NCBI GenBank assembly: GCA_031296105.1 | Contig: JARLGJ010000019.1 | Coordinates: 1-41,874 of the forward strand | DNA from: Acidobacteriota bacterium | GTDB lineage: Bacteria > Acidobacteriota > Terriglobia > Terriglobales > Acidobacteriaceae | Length of the DNA stretch: 41,874 bases | Direction: 5' to 3' | In this document: piece after piece, positions 34,212 to 41,874 of the stretch | Position numbering within the stretch: the first letter of the stretch is position 1 | How the letters are laid out: each line of letters starts with the position of its first letter | Program-made: the position numbers and the translations under genes | The notes under the pieces: model-generated | Databases searched by the model: none | Seen by the model: the letters and a program-made list of their open reading frames with translations, nothing else | Told to the model about the DNA's origin: nothing

Positions 34212-34239
34212 CCGGGGGACGGCTTCGGCTGTCCCCCGG
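34212..34239 (+). terminator. Strong hairpin between the TonB receptor and SusA-like genes
   Basis: A 12-bp stem, CCGGGGGACGGC / GCTGTCCCCCGG, includes one G-T wobble and is closed by a TTCG tetraloop, 12 nt after the receptor stop. The following CTGTTTGACTTT is only moderately T-rich, so it may lower rather than abolish transcription of the amylase gene. Confidence 0.7.
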
Positions 34240-34280
34240 CTGTTTGACTTTCCCAAGCCAACAACAGGCGGGGCTGGTGT

Positions 34281-36119
34281 ATGAAGCACTTCCGGCAGAG
34301 CAGAGCTTTTCTTGTCTTCGTTTGCACACTCGTTTGCGCCGTTGCACTTTGTGCCCAGGCGCCGCTGGTGAGCAAGGTTGAGCCGCCGAACTGGTGGGTT
34401 GGCCTGGCGCACGATCCCATGCTGCTGCTGACCGGGGAGAATCTTCAGCAAGCACGGGTCATCAGCGGCACACCGGGCGTAACCGTCTGGCGTGTACAAG
34501 CCGGCGCCGAAGGGCGCTACCTCTTTGCCTGGCTGCGCATTGCACGCAATACGCAGCCAGGCAAAGCCCTGCTCACCGTGCACACCACCACGGGAGAAAC
34601 GCAGGTTGTGCTGCCCTTGGAAAAGCGCGAGCGCGTGGCCGAGACCGGCAAGGGCGTGCACGCCGACGACGTGCTGTATCTGATCATGCCCGACCGCTTT
34701 GCCGACGCCGGCAGCGATCCGGCGAAGAGCCGCAACCACGTAGACCGCGCTGACCCGAGGGTTTATCACGGCGGCGATTTGAACGGTGTCACGCAACATC
34801 TTGGCTATTTAAAGGATCTGGGCGTTACCGCCATCTGGCTTACGCCGTGGTGGAAGAACGACGCCAACGCCGCGGATTACCACGGCTATCACGTCACCGA
34901 CTTCTACGCCGTAGACGATCACTTCGGCTCGCTAGACGATTTGCGAACGATGGTCTCGGCGGCGCACAGACTGGGCATCAAGGTGGTCAGCGATTACGTG
35001 GCCAACCACACCGGACCGGCGCATCCGTGGGTTCAGCATCCGCCGACGGCCACCTGGTGGCATGGCTCGCCACAGCATCACCTGGACGCACAATACAACT
35101 TCTGGCCGCTGCTGGATCCGCACAGCACGCTGCACGACCGGCGTCCGGTGCTGGAAGGATGGTTCGCGGGCAAGCTGCCGGACATCAATCCCGACGATCC
35201 CTTGCTGGAAGAGTACCTGGCCGACAACGCCATCTGGTGGATGGAGTCGGCGCACTTTGACGGCTACCGCCTGGACACGTTTCCGTACTCCTCGCGCGCC
35301 TCGTGGGGCAAGTGGCACCAGGCGCTGCGCACGGTGTATCCGCAGGTGACGTCGGTGGGCGAGGTGGCGGACGAGAGTCCGGTGGTGACGTCTTTCTACG
35401 AGGGCGGACGCAAGACGCAGGGCATCGATTCAGGGGCGACCACGGTCTTCGATTTTCCCTTCTTCCATCGCCTGCGCGGCGTACTGAATCACAACGAGCC
35501 GGTAACGAAGCTGGCCAACGTCTTTGAGCATGACCTGCTCTACCAGCATCCCGAAGGGCTGTACACGTTTCTGGGAAATCACGACCAGAAGCGGCTGCTG
35601 AGCGACGACAACGCCACGCCGGAAAAACTGAAGGCGGCCTTCTCGCTGCTGCTCACCGTGCGCGGCATTCCCGGCATTTATTACGGCGACGAGATTGCCA
35701 TGCGCGGCGGCGACGATCCGGACAACCGTCAGGACTTTCCTGGTGGTTTTGCGGGCGACGCGCACGATGCCTTTACCGCCGCGGGCCGCACAGCCGAAGA
35801 GCAGGCAATGTTCCTGCATGTGCAGCGGCTGGTGCATCTGCACCGCGAGCATCCCGCGCTGCAAAAGGGCTCCATGACGTTGCTGGAGGCCAATGAAACT
35901 TCCATGGTTTACCTGCGCGAAGAACCCGGCGACCGCGTGCTGGTGGTGTTTAACGCCGCGCCGAAGGAGCAAACGATTACACTGCCACGCGCGGAAACGC
36001 CTCTGCAGGAGCTGACTGCGGCCGAGCCGCTGGTGGATGCCGCGTCGGCCAGCATTTCCGCGGAGCAAGTGACAGTGCCCGTGGCTCCAATGACCGTGTC
36101 CATTTATAGACTGCGTTGA
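34281..36119 (+). CDS. Exported GH13 amylase, SusA/cyclomaltodextrinase-like
   Basis: A 612-residue periplasmic or secreted alpha-glucan hydrolase. The signal peptide is about 1-25 (FLVFVCTLVCAVALCAQ). The N-terminal cyclomaltodextrinase-type domain (about 28-118) has VSKVEPPNWWVGLAHDPMLL, as in SusA. The GH13 barrel includes LIMPDRFADAG, GGDLNGVTQHLGYLKDLGV, SDYVANHTG, GYRLDTFPY with nucleophile D332, VGEVAD with acid/base E361, and LGNHDQKR with D435. A C-terminal beta domain (about 535-612) follows. The domain order fits neopullulanase/cyclomaltodextrinase enzymes. It lies 80 bp after the TonB receptor gene and ends in a strong terminator, closing the starch locus. Confidence 0.94.
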   Translation: MKHFRQSRAFLVFVCTLVCAVALCAQAPLVSKVEPPNWWVGLAHDPMLLLTGENLQQARVISGTPGVTVWRVQAGAEGRYLFAWLRIARNTQPGKALLTVHTTTGETQVVLPLEKRERVAETGKGVHADDVLYLIMPDRFADAGSDPAKSRNHVDRADPRVYHGGDLNGVTQHLGYLKDLGVTAIWLTPWWKNDANAADYHGYHVTDFYAVDDHFGSLDDLRTMVSAAHRLGIKVVSDYVANHTGPAHPWVQHPPTATWWHGSPQHHLDAQYNFWPLLDPHSTLHDRRPVLEGWFAGKLPDINPDDPLLEEYLADNAIWWMESAHFDGYRLDTFPYSSRASWGKWHQALRTVYPQVTSVGEVADESPVVTSFYEGGRKTQGIDSGATTVFDFPFFHRLRGVLNHNEPVTKLANVFEHDLLYQHPEGLYTFLGNHDQKRLLSDDNATPEKLKAAFSLLLTVRGIPGIYYGDEIAMRGGDDPDNRQDFPGGFAGDAHDAFTAAGRTAEEQAMFLHVQRLVHLHREHPALQKGSMTLLEANETSMVYLREEPGDRVLVVFNAAPKEQTITLPRAETPLQELTAAEPLVDAASASISAEQVTVPVAPMTVSIYRLR

Positions 36120-36138
36120 TTGTCCCCTCCCTGTAGAT

Positions 36139-36176
36139 TGGCCGGAGCATGGCAAAGTGCTCCGGCCATTTTTTTT
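36139..36176 (+). terminator. Intrinsic terminator of the SusA-like gene
   Basis: TGGCCGGAGCA and TGCTCCGGCCA form a perfect 11-bp stem with an 8-nt loop, followed by eight T residues. Confidence 0.95.
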
Positions 36177-36215
36177 GCGAGGGCGGGGAGGATCGCATAA
36201 GAGCGGAAAAGCGGC

Positions 36216-36905
36216 TTACTCGTCGTCGGAGCCGGGGGCCGCGTCCCAGGCGTGGCCCAGCACGGTGTAGGTTTGCCGCGTGCCGTTTGCCGGCTGGAAG
36301 GTGACGCGGGTGGGCTTGCGCTCCCAGGTGGGGGCCGAGCAGGCGGAGTCCGGTGTGTCTCCCAGGCTGGCCGGGCCGAGCTCTTTCTTCATAAGCGGCT
36401 TGCGGCGGCCAAGCTGCATCACCACGGCGCTCAGTTTGTCGCCCGCATCGTTCAATCCACAGTAGGCTGCGTAGTCACGGAACCAACTGGCATCGGAGTA
36501 GAAAGGATCGAAGTCGGTGAGCGGCACCTGCGAAACGTGCCCGGTGAGGCGATCGACCAGCAGCCATCCACCGCGCTGCCACACCCAGGAGGTCAGCTTC
36601 TTTTCGTCCTCCGGCAAGCTGTTATTCAGGCGGAAGGCGCGGCGCACCACGAAGAGGCGGTCGGTGACCTCATGCACGTCTCCGGTGATGAACTCGCGCA
36701 GTTTGCCGTCCACGAACAGGCCGCGCACCCTTATGGGGATGTTGTGGGATTCGTCCGGCCCCAGGAAGAGCTTGACGGCCATCTGCTTGCCGTAGGTGAT
36801 GACGTGCGGCTTGGCGGCGGGCGTGGCCGGCAGAGCGCACACGAGGGCAAAGAGGGCGAGAGAGGCGGACAGACGCAGGGCGGAGAGGCTGTTCGATCGC
36901 TGCAT
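36216..36905 (-). CDS. Exported protein of unknown function
   Basis: 229 residues with a signal peptide (about 1-31; LRLSASLALFALVCALPATPA). The mature part is mixed alpha/beta without a recognised family: VITYGKQMAVKLFLGP, IPIRVRGLFVDGKLREFITG, SWVWQRGGWLLVDRLTGHV, DFDPFYSDASWFRDYAAYCG, and a C-terminus with two Cys (DSACSAPTWERKP). It ends in an acidic tail. The ATG at 36905 fits the signal peptide; the frame is open 51 codons further upstream, overlapping the divergent glycosyltransferase start. A TACTCT box lies 9 nt before the ATG, so the leader may be very short. Confidence 0.78.
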   Translation of the reverse strand: MQRSNSLSALRLSASLALFALVCALPATPAAKPHVITYGKQMAVKLFLGPDESHNIPIRVRGLFVDGKLREFITGDVHEVTDRLFVVRRAFRLNNSLPEDEKKLTSWVWQRGGWLLVDRLTGHVSQVPLTDFDPFYSDASWFRDYAAYCGLNDAGDKLSAVVMQLGRRKPLMKKELGPASLGDTPDSACSAPTWERKPTRVTFQPANGTRQTYTVLGHAWDAAPGSDDE

Positions 36906-37021
36906 GGCACAAGCAGAGTAGCCCCGCGGCGGAACTCGCGCAATCGTCAAATCCGTGCCGGAGAAAATGAGCGGGCAAAGCTGCCGCCCGCGTCGGATTT
37001 TGCGCGGCGAGGTAACTCCTT

Positions 37022-37027
37022 TACAAT
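37022..37027 (+). promoter_or_regulatory. Candidate -10 box of the family 2 glycosyltransferase gene
   Basis: TACAAT, one mismatch from consensus, predicts a start near 37034 and a leader of about 17 nt. The -35 (TTTTGC, 18-bp spacer) is weak. Confidence 0.4.
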
Positions 37028-37050
37028 CGGAGAGCACCAACACGAGTCCA

Positions 37051-37842
37051 ATGTCCAAGCTTTACTCCATCATTCTGCCCGCCTTCAATGAAAGCGCGCG
37101 CATCGGTCCCGGCCTGCAAAAGGCGGTGGATTTTGTGCGCCAGCACCAGTGGAACGTCGAGATTGTGGTGGTGAATGACGGCTCGCGCGACGATACGGCC
37201 GAGATCGTGAAGGGCTTTATGGCGCAGGCGCCGGAGATTCGCCTGCTGGAAAATCCCGGCAATCACGGCAAGGGATACAGCGTGCGCAACGGGATGTTGA
37301 ACGCGCGTGGCGAGATTCTGCTGTTCAGCGACGCCGACTTTTCCTCGCCGATTGGCGAGGCGGTAAAGCTGATCGCGGCCATTGAAGAGGGCGCCGACGT
37401 GGCTTTCGGCTCGCGCTGGCTGCTGGCCGAAACGCAGACCAAGCGGCAGTCCCTGCTGCGGCAGTTCGTGGGACGGGCTTACAACCTGTTGATGCGGCTT
37501 ACGCTGGGGCTGCCCTACCGCGATACGCAATGCGGCTTCAAGGCCTTTACGCGCGCGGCGGCCGAGACGATCTTTACGCGGCAGCAGATTGAGGGCTGGG
37601 GCTTCGATCCGGAGATCCTGTTCATTGCCCGCAAGTTCGGACTCAAGATGATCGAGGTTCCGGTGGAGTGGGCCAACGACGACCGCTCCAAGATCAATCC
37701 CATCGTCGATGGCATCAAGATGTTCGTCGAGCTGCTGACCATTCGCGTTTACAGCCTGAGCGGACAGTACCGGCAGCCGACCTTCCAATTCATGGCGGCC
37801 ACGCCGGGCACGTTCGCGATCCATGAAAAGCGCCCGGCCTAG
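37051..37842 (+). CDS. Family 2 glycosyltransferase (polyprenyl-phosphate sugar transferase-like)
   Basis: A 263-residue GT2 enzyme resembling dolichyl/undecaprenyl-phosphate glucosyl- or mannosyltransferases. It shows the start SIILPAFNESARIGPGL, the nucleotide-binding VVVNDGSRDDTAEIV, the DxD-type LFSDADFSSPIGEA, AFGSRWLL, YRDTQCGFKAFTR and the acceptor-side GWGFDPEILFIARKFGLKMIEVPVEW. No C-terminal membrane helices are present. The ATG at 37051 starts the catalytic domain; the frame is open 32 codons earlier. Its TAG stop is the first three bases of the 117-bp structured element, copy 2. Confidence 0.92.
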   Translation: MSKLYSIILPAFNESARIGPGLQKAVDFVRQHQWNVEIVVVNDGSRDDTAEIVKGFMAQAPEIRLLENPGNHGKGYSVRNGMLNARGEILLFSDADFSSPIGEAVKLIAAIEEGADVAFGSRWLLAETQTKRQSLLRQFVGRAYNLLMRLTLGLPYRDTQCGFKAFTRAAAETIFTRQQIEGWGFDPEILFIARKFGLKMIEVPVEWANDDRSKINPIVDGIKMFVELLTIRVYSLSGQYRQPTFQFMAATPGTFAIHEKRPA

Positions 37843-37956
37843 AGCGTTTCCCGAGTAACCATATCCGGTATAAATCGTGCACTGCCGTTGCTCCCTGATG
37901 GTCGCAACGGCCTATGGCCGGTGGCTTTGGGACACAGCAACTCGGGAACCGCCAAG
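37840..37956. repeat. 117-bp structured element, copy 2
   Basis: It begins TAGAGC, where TAG is the stop codon of the glycosyltransferase. Outer arms GCGTTTCCCGAGT (37844-37856) and ACTCGGGAACCGC (37940-37952) pair with one mismatch. A central hairpin, GCCGTTGC, loop TCCCTGATGGTC, GCAACGGC (37884-37911), is perfect. The loop and GGCTTTGGGA are shared with copy 1 at 12927 at equal or near-equal offsets, while the stems differ. The right boundary is set by analogy with copy 1. Confidence 0.75.
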
Positions 37957-37988
37957 GCGCGGGCGCTGGGAAAAAAACTCCGGAAAAA

Positions 37989-38264
37989 TTACGAAGCGGA
38001 CGCGTGCCGCGGACTGTCCGGCTGCAGCGGCAGCGGAGTTGCGCCGTCCGTCAGCGGACGCGGCGCCACGTGCACGTGCCCATCGCAGTCCTGCGCCACG
38101 GTCATTGTGGAGGCGCACTCGCCGCAGAGCCAGAAATACTCAAACGGCTTTTCCTTGCGGGAATACCGTGCATCGTCGCGACCAAATTCTATGCGGAAAA
38201 GACGGCCCTTGCCCAGGTAATGAAATTGGGCGCTGCATTGCGGATTAAAACACTTCGCGAGCAT
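37989..38264 (-). CDS. Small zinc-ribbon-like protein
   Basis: 91 residues with a CxxxxC pair (C5, C10; MLAKCFNPQCSAQFHYLGKG) and a CxxC pair (C47, C50; FWLCGECASTM), spaced as in a small zinc-binding finger. It resembles short conserved acidobacterial proteins that share the NPxC...GRLFR...WLCxxCA pattern; this is from memory and unverified. The function is unknown. The ATG at 38264 has AAGGGG shortly upstream and starts at the first Cys pair; the frame extends 27 codons further. The C-terminal 30 residues look unstructured. Confidence 0.75.
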   Translation of the reverse strand: MLAKCFNPQCSAQFHYLGKGRLFRIEFGRDDARYSRKEKPFEYFWLCGECASTMTVAQDCDGHVHVAPRPLTDGATPLPLQPDSPRHASAS

Positions 38265-38474
38265 ACCACCCCTTCCTTGCCGGCCATTGCCGGAAACCGG
38301 CCGCGCAACAGAACGGCCACCATCCCTTTGCTTGTACGTTAGCAAGTTTTCTTGAACGCGCAGTGAATGTGCAGAAATATGCTCAGTTTCCGTTCCACAT
38401 TGGTATAACGCAATAATTCTGGCTTGTTTCGGGCGGCGTAATGGGAGGCTATGTAGCGTTTTGCAGCAGACGCC

Positions 38475-39731
38475 TTAGGCCTGCGCGCGGGAGAGCAGGT
38501 TCATAGTACGGCGAAAGCGGGAAGGTTTTGACACTTCACCGGGGCGTGGCAGCTCGCGGCGGTAGGCGTCGTACACCGAGGCGAAGACGGCGTCCCAGGA
38601 GGCGCGCTGGGCGCGCTCGCGGGCGGCCACGGCACACTGACCGTGCAGCGCGGAATCGGTGGCCAGGCGCAGTACGGCGGCAAAGAACTCGAAGTCATCG
38701 GCGCAGACGAAGCCGCAACGCTGGTGCTCAACGATGAACTTTGGGCCGCCTTTGTCGGTGACCACCGCGGGGACGCCGCTGGCCAAGGCTTCCAGCACCA
38801 CATTGCCGAAGGTATCGGTCTCCGAGAAGAAGGCGAACAGATCCATGTTGGCGTAGGCGCGGGCCAGGGCCTGGCCGCGCAGCACGCCGGTGAACTCAGC
38901 GCCGGGTACGTGCTGGCGCAGCCATGTCTCTTCCTGTCCGTGGCCGACGAAGACAAACTTAACTTTGTTCAGTCCGGCGGCGCGAACGGTTTGCGCGAGC
39001 GCGGCAAAGCTGCGCACCTTTTTTTCCGTGGAGAGACGCCCGGCGTAGCCGATGACGAACCGTCCGTCTTTCTGACGGTCGCGATGCGCGGGAGAAAACA
39101 TCTCCAGATCCACGCCGCGCTCCATCAAGGAGCAGGGCTTGTGCGTGGCCTTTTCGAGCTTCGCGATCAACTCCTGGTTGGGCGCGTAGTGGAAGCGTCC
39201 CACGCGGTAGAAGAGCGCGGAGAGATGGAAGCTTACGTCCTCGATGGTTTGCAGCGTGCGGGCGCGCGCCTTGCCCGCCAGCAGCCGCGGCAGAATGCGA
39301 TCCGCGCGGCGGGCAGCGTATTCGTGCACGTTGGTGTGCCACGAGGCGGCGACGGGAATGCCCATTTCGTGCGCCACAAACGCGCCCAACATGCCAATGT
39401 CGTTGGGGCCGGTGATGTGCACCACGTCGGGCCGGAACAGCTTGAGCGCGGCAATGACCTGCCGTCGGTAGCGCAGAATGGCGGCGTCAAAGCGCAGATC
39501 TTTTTCCAGGGCAAAGCTGAAAGGTCCGCGGCGCAATCCCATGCGCGTTACCGATCCATCCTGCGTGGTGGCGGTTTCCGGCGCGGCGCTGACCACCAGC
39601 ATGGGCAGGTTCTGGCGCTGGGCGTAGGCCACAAAGTTGCGGCAGGTGTTGGCTACGCCGTTCACTTCGTGCAGGGAATCGGGAAACAGGGCAACGCGGA
39701 GTGGACGCTCAGTCACAGGCAGCTTCTCCAT
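38475..39731 (-). CDS. Family 4 glycosyltransferase
   Basis: A 418-residue GT-B fold retaining glycosyltransferase. The N-terminal acceptor domain begins LRVALFPDSLHEVNGVANTC and includes VVHITGPNDIGMLGAFVAHE and ASWHTNVHEYAARR. The C-terminal donor domain has FVIGYAGRLSTEKKVRSFAA, KFVFVGHGQEETWL, FTGVLRGQALARAYANMDLF and the E-x7-E type motif SETDTFGNVVLEALASG. It resembles MgtA-type mannosyl/glucosyltransferases acting on lipids, but donor and acceptor are not known. It overlaps the upstream PHP-domain gene by 23 bp, so the two are co-transcribed. Confidence 0.92.
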   Translation of the reverse strand: MEKLPVTERPLRVALFPDSLHEVNGVANTCRNFVAYAQRQNLPMLVVSAAPETATTQDGSVTRMGLRRGPFSFALEKDLRFDAAILRYRRQVIAALKLFRPDVVHITGPNDIGMLGAFVAHEMGIPVAASWHTNVHEYAARRADRILPRLLAGKARARTLQTIEDVSFHLSALFYRVGRFHYAPNQELIAKLEKATHKPCSLMERGVDLEMFSPAHRDRQKDGRFVIGYAGRLSTEKKVRSFAALAQTVRAAGLNKVKFVFVGHGQEETWLRQHVPGAEFTGVLRGQALARAYANMDLFAFFSETDTFGNVVLEALASGVPAVVTDKGGPKFIVEHQRCGFVCADDFEFFAAVLRLATDSALHGQCAVAARERAQRASWDAVFASVYDAYRRELPRPGEVSKPSRFRRTMNLLSRAQA

Positions 39732-40866
39732 TTCCGGTGAGGCCGGGCAGGCGATCCACCGGACGGGCGCCGTAGTGGCGCACGGTGCTTAGCAGGGGAG
39801 TGGATTCGGCAAGGCGAGCCACGCCGAGAATGATTTGCAGAAACGGAGGCACGCGGCGCCACAGATCGCTGAGCGGATGCACCTGACCGTCGCCGCCGGG
39901 ATGGAAGGTGCGCTGGTCCCACTGGCAGGCGCCATCGGAATGCTCGGGATAGTAACGGATGGCGTCGAGAAACGTCTGGTAACAGCGAGCCTCGAGGGGA
40001 TCGTTGTACTGCGGCATGAAGAGCAAATGGCTGCGGCGCTCGACGCGAATCTCCCGCACCCACTCGTCGAAACAAGAGGCGTTGGTGAGGTTGAGATTGG
40101 CGTTGGGCTCGGCGCCGTGGCGGTCTCCGCCGGAGATGACGATCTGCTGCCAGCGGCGGGCCAACGCAATGGTGCGCGCGTTCTCTTCCCAGCGGCGCAG
40201 GCCGTTCAACTCAAACGCATGCAGCACGCCGTTGTTGAGAGCGAGAAAGTCCTCAAGCTGCTGCTGGAACTCCGCGACGGGCAGGCCGTAGAGGTTCCAC
40301 AGCGGATGATTGAAGACGACAAGGATACCCGGCAATGCGTTCAGGGTGCGCAGCAGATCGCAGACACGCCCGGTGGAAGGCTCGGCGGTGCAGGCCTGCA
40401 ACTCGGCCAGCCAGCGGTGCGCCTCGGCGGCGGGAAGATTGTGCACGCCCAGGTGAAACTTGGCGCGCTGAAAGGGTACGGTCCATTCCAGAGAGATGGG
40501 CGTTTGCAGCGCGGGCACCATCTGCAACAGCATGGGCGCCGCAATGCAGTCGTGGTCGGAGAGCGAGACCATGGCGCGCAGGCCCAGCTTCTGCTCGATC
40601 TGATTCTTCTCCACCTCGTAGGCCGAGCGCGGGCAGAGCGGCGGCGTCCAGTAGCCGCGCTTCAAGTCCAAGGGAATGCCGGAGCGTTGCGCCTCGCCGG
40701 CGCGCTTGGAGAGAAAGCGCCGCAGCACGGGATGGTTGTCAAAGGTGCGCTGCACAAACTCCAGGCTTTCGCGGGAGCGGCTGGTGTGGCTGTGAATGGA
40801 GACGGCGGAGGCAAAATTTTTGATCTGCTGCGAGTCGCGGTCAAACCATGCAATTCTGGCCGTCAA
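39709..40866 (-). CDS. PHP-domain metal-dependent phosphoesterase-like protein
   Basis: A 385-residue protein with PHP-type metal ligands spread along the chain: SIHSHTSRS near residue 25, MVSLSDHDCIA near 99, a third His in FHLGVHNL, VFNHPLWNLYG, and SGGDRHG near 245. PHP domains hydrolyse phosphoesters with bound metal ions. The substrate is unknown. The start is TTG 40866, with AGGGGG about 8 nt upstream. It is coupled to the GT4 gene by a 23-bp overlap, suggesting a joint role in a cell-surface glycan or lipid pathway; this is inference. Confidence 0.85.
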   Translation of the reverse strand: MTARIAWFDRDSQQIKNFASAVSIHSHTSRSRESLEFVQRTFDNHPVLRRFLSKRAGEAQRSGIPLDLKRGYWTPPLCPRSAYEVEKNQIEQKLGLRAMVSLSDHDCIAAPMLLQMVPALQTPISLEWTVPFQRAKFHLGVHNLPAAEAHRWLAELQACTAEPSTGRVCDLLRTLNALPGILVVFNHPLWNLYGLPVAEFQQQLEDFLALNNGVLHAFELNGLRRWEENARTIALARRWQQIVISGGDRHGAEPNANLNLTNASCFDEWVREIRVERRSHLLFMPQYNDPLEARCYQTFLDAIRYYPEHSDGACQWDQRTFHPGGDGQVHPLSDLWRRVPPFLQIILGVARLAESTPLLSTVRHYGARPVDRLPGLTGNGEAACD

Positions 40867-41085
40867 TGCACTTTCCCCCTTTTGCGCTTCACTGCGTCAC
40901 GCAACCTGCCGCGGGCGGCGGAGCGATGCCTTCACTATGCGGAACAGAAGTTATCGTTTGATGACGGAGCGGAAAATGAACGATGAAATTGCGCGCCGCT
41001 TGCGAAATTGCGGAATGTTCAGAGCCGCGGCCTGGAATTCATCGTTGGCGAGGCCGTTGTTTACGCGGCGTTGATGTGTGCAGCG

Positions 41086-41091
41086 TAGGCT
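41086..41091 (+). promoter_or_regulatory. Candidate -10 box of the terminal membrane protein gene (leaderless)
   Basis: TAGGCT, 7 nt before the ATG at 41099. It lies in a 232-bp divergent gap (40867-41098) where GAAATTGCG occurs twice and nothing else is recognised. Confidence 0.3.
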
Positions 41092-41098
41092 GCAACGC

Positions 41099-41746
41099 AT
41101 GATGCGCAACGCGATTGCGACGGACAACGCAAACGGCACAAACATTTCGGCCGCGCGCGAGAGCGTGGCACAGGCTCTGCGGCGGCTGGGCGCCGATCCG
41201 TGGCACAACGTGCTGCTGCGCTGGAACACCAAGGCGGCGCTGCTTTCGGCGCTGGTGCGCGGCGGAGTCTTTCTGCTGGCCACGCTGCGATCTCATCACG
41301 GCGGCCGCAACGGGGCGGTGTTGGCGGAGGCTTTCTTTGGCGCCGCCTGCGCGGGCTTTTTTGGCACGGTGACGCAGGCCGTGCGCTTTGCCACGCCGCA
41401 GTGGCAGGCGGAAGCGGTGGTGGCCGTGGCCATTCCGCTGGTGTTTCAAACGGGAGATTACTTCTTCCACGCCGCGCTGGGGCAAACGGGCCTGCGCGCC
41501 GGCATGGTCTCCTCGGCGCTGTTCACCGCGCTCTCGGCGGCCTTCAATCTTTACATCATGCGGCGCGGCACGCTGCTGGCGGGAGGCGAGGGCCAGAGCT
41601 TTGCGCAGGATCTGGTGTCGCTGCCGCGGCTGGCCTTCGGCTTTGTCGTTTCCGGGGGAAAGCAAGCGGCGCGGATGATTGGGTTCCCCTCGCGGACGCG
41701 GAGCAACTGCGCGGCCAAAGAATCGCAGCCCGGCGGCGTTGGCTGA
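41099..41746 (+). CDS. Membrane protein of unknown function
   Basis: 215 residues. The first 45 are soluble and Arg/Asn-rich (ESVAQALRRLGADPWHNVLL). Then come several hydrophobic stretches: AALLSALVRGGVFLLATL, AVLAEAFFGAACAGFFGTVT, AVVAVAIPLVFQTGDYFFHA and MVSSALFTALSAAFNLYIM. The tail is basic. I do not recognise the family. The ATG at 41099, immediately followed by a second ATG, is chosen because TAGGCT lies 7 nt before it; a GTG at 41078 is the longest alternative. It is divergent from the PHP/GT4 pair. Confidence 0.68.
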   Translation: MMRNAIATDNANGTNISAARESVAQALRRLGADPWHNVLLRWNTKAALLSALVRGGVFLLATLRSHHGGRNGAVLAEAFFGAACAGFFGTVTQAVRFATPQWQAEAVVAVAIPLVFQTGDYFFHAALGQTGLRAGMVSSALFTALSAAFNLYIMRRGTLLAGGEGQSFAQDLVSLPRLAFGFVVSGGKQAARMIGFPSRTRSNCAAKESQPGGVG

Positions 41747-41841
41747 GGGGAGCAGACGCGCCCGGCGAATGGATAGCGACTGCTAACCCTTAGCAATTTC
41801 AGTGCATTTTAAATAGACGATCCGCCTACGGGTTCGATTAC

Positions 41842-41851
41842 TTACCGGTAA
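41842..41851. promoter_or_regulatory. TTACCGGTAA palindrome in the AT-rich window end
   Basis: A perfect 10-bp palindrome within the last 128 bp, which are AT-richer than the rest and hold no gene. It could be an operator for a gene beyond the window; nothing more can be said. Confidence 0.25.
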
Positions 41852-41874
41852 ATAATTCCCGTATTACATCGTCC

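Noticed and set aside
30958..34455. 1165-codon open frame antisense to the TonB receptor gene
   Set aside because: The protein is His/Val/Arg/Gln-rich low-complexity sequence without motifs, and it exists because GC-rich codon bias removes stops in the opposite frame. The sense gene is clearly real.
36906..37058. N-terminal extension of the exported protein gene at 36216
   Set aside because: It would bury the signal peptide 51 residues inside the protein and overlap the divergent glycosyltransferase start.

Overview
The window looks like a chromosomal segment of a GC-rich acidobacterium (Acidobacteriota, probably class Terriglobia). The reasons are two Oar-like TonB-dependent receptors with a carboxypeptidase-regulatory-like N-terminus, a DNA-binding-type N-terminal domain (LLRYLAEQ...DFDPQLDSVIRV...LPKGNY) typical of acidobacterial membrane regulators, a small CxxxxC/CxxC protein of acidobacterial type, and many short palindromic repeats ending in GGGGCAC. 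This assignment is by recognition only; no search was run. No rRNA, tRNA, CRISPR array, transposase or phage gene was seen.

Layout. 1-2430: 3' part of a TonB-dependent receptor, ending in a terminator. 2478-6575 (minus): DNA polymerase I and QueA. 6679-7989: class II aldolase and, convergent, a nitroreductase. 8064-11235 (minus): three-gene proton-translocating transhydrogenase operon (pntAA-pntAB-pntB) followed by a series of hairpins. 11372-14549: Cys-cluster protein, small membrane protein, XRE regulator, LuxR-type response regulator and a MXAN_5187-type protein. 14594-16162: purH. 16251-17189 (minus): secreted protein of lower GC. 17318-20771: haem cluster hemE-hemH-hemY. 21035-24183: orphan OmpR-type regulator, then a minus-strand group DUF309 - mltG - Rsm22-like methyltransferase.

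24302-36119 is a maltodextrin/starch locus: exported GH13 glucosidase, MalQ, a GPH/SLC45-type sugar transporter, a divergent membrane-anchored ToxR-like regulator, a full-length Oar-like TonB receptor and a SusA-like exported GH13 amylase. The genes suggest outer-membrane uptake, periplasmic cleavage, import and cytoplasmic glucan disproportionation, possibly controlled by the regulator whose divergent intergenic region carries five TGTRAC motifs. 36216-41746: secreted protein, family 2 glycosyltransferase, small zinc-ribbon-like protein, a PHP-domain/GT4 gene pair and a membrane protein.

The most unusual signals are non-coding. (1) Two 117-bp elements (12927-13043 and 37840-37956) each begin exactly at the TAG stop codon of the gene before them. 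They share a 12-nt loop at nearly the same offset, while their stems differ in sequence but stay self-complementary. (2) A family of GGGGCAC-ending palindromes is scattered between genes and also lies in frame inside queA (two tandem copies) and in the DUF309 gene. (3) Seven genes have a TANNNT -10-like box 6-8 nt before the start codon and no convincing Shine-Dalgarno sequence, which suggests leaderless transcripts. (4) A perfect TGTGA-N6-TCACA palindrome lies upstream of hemE.
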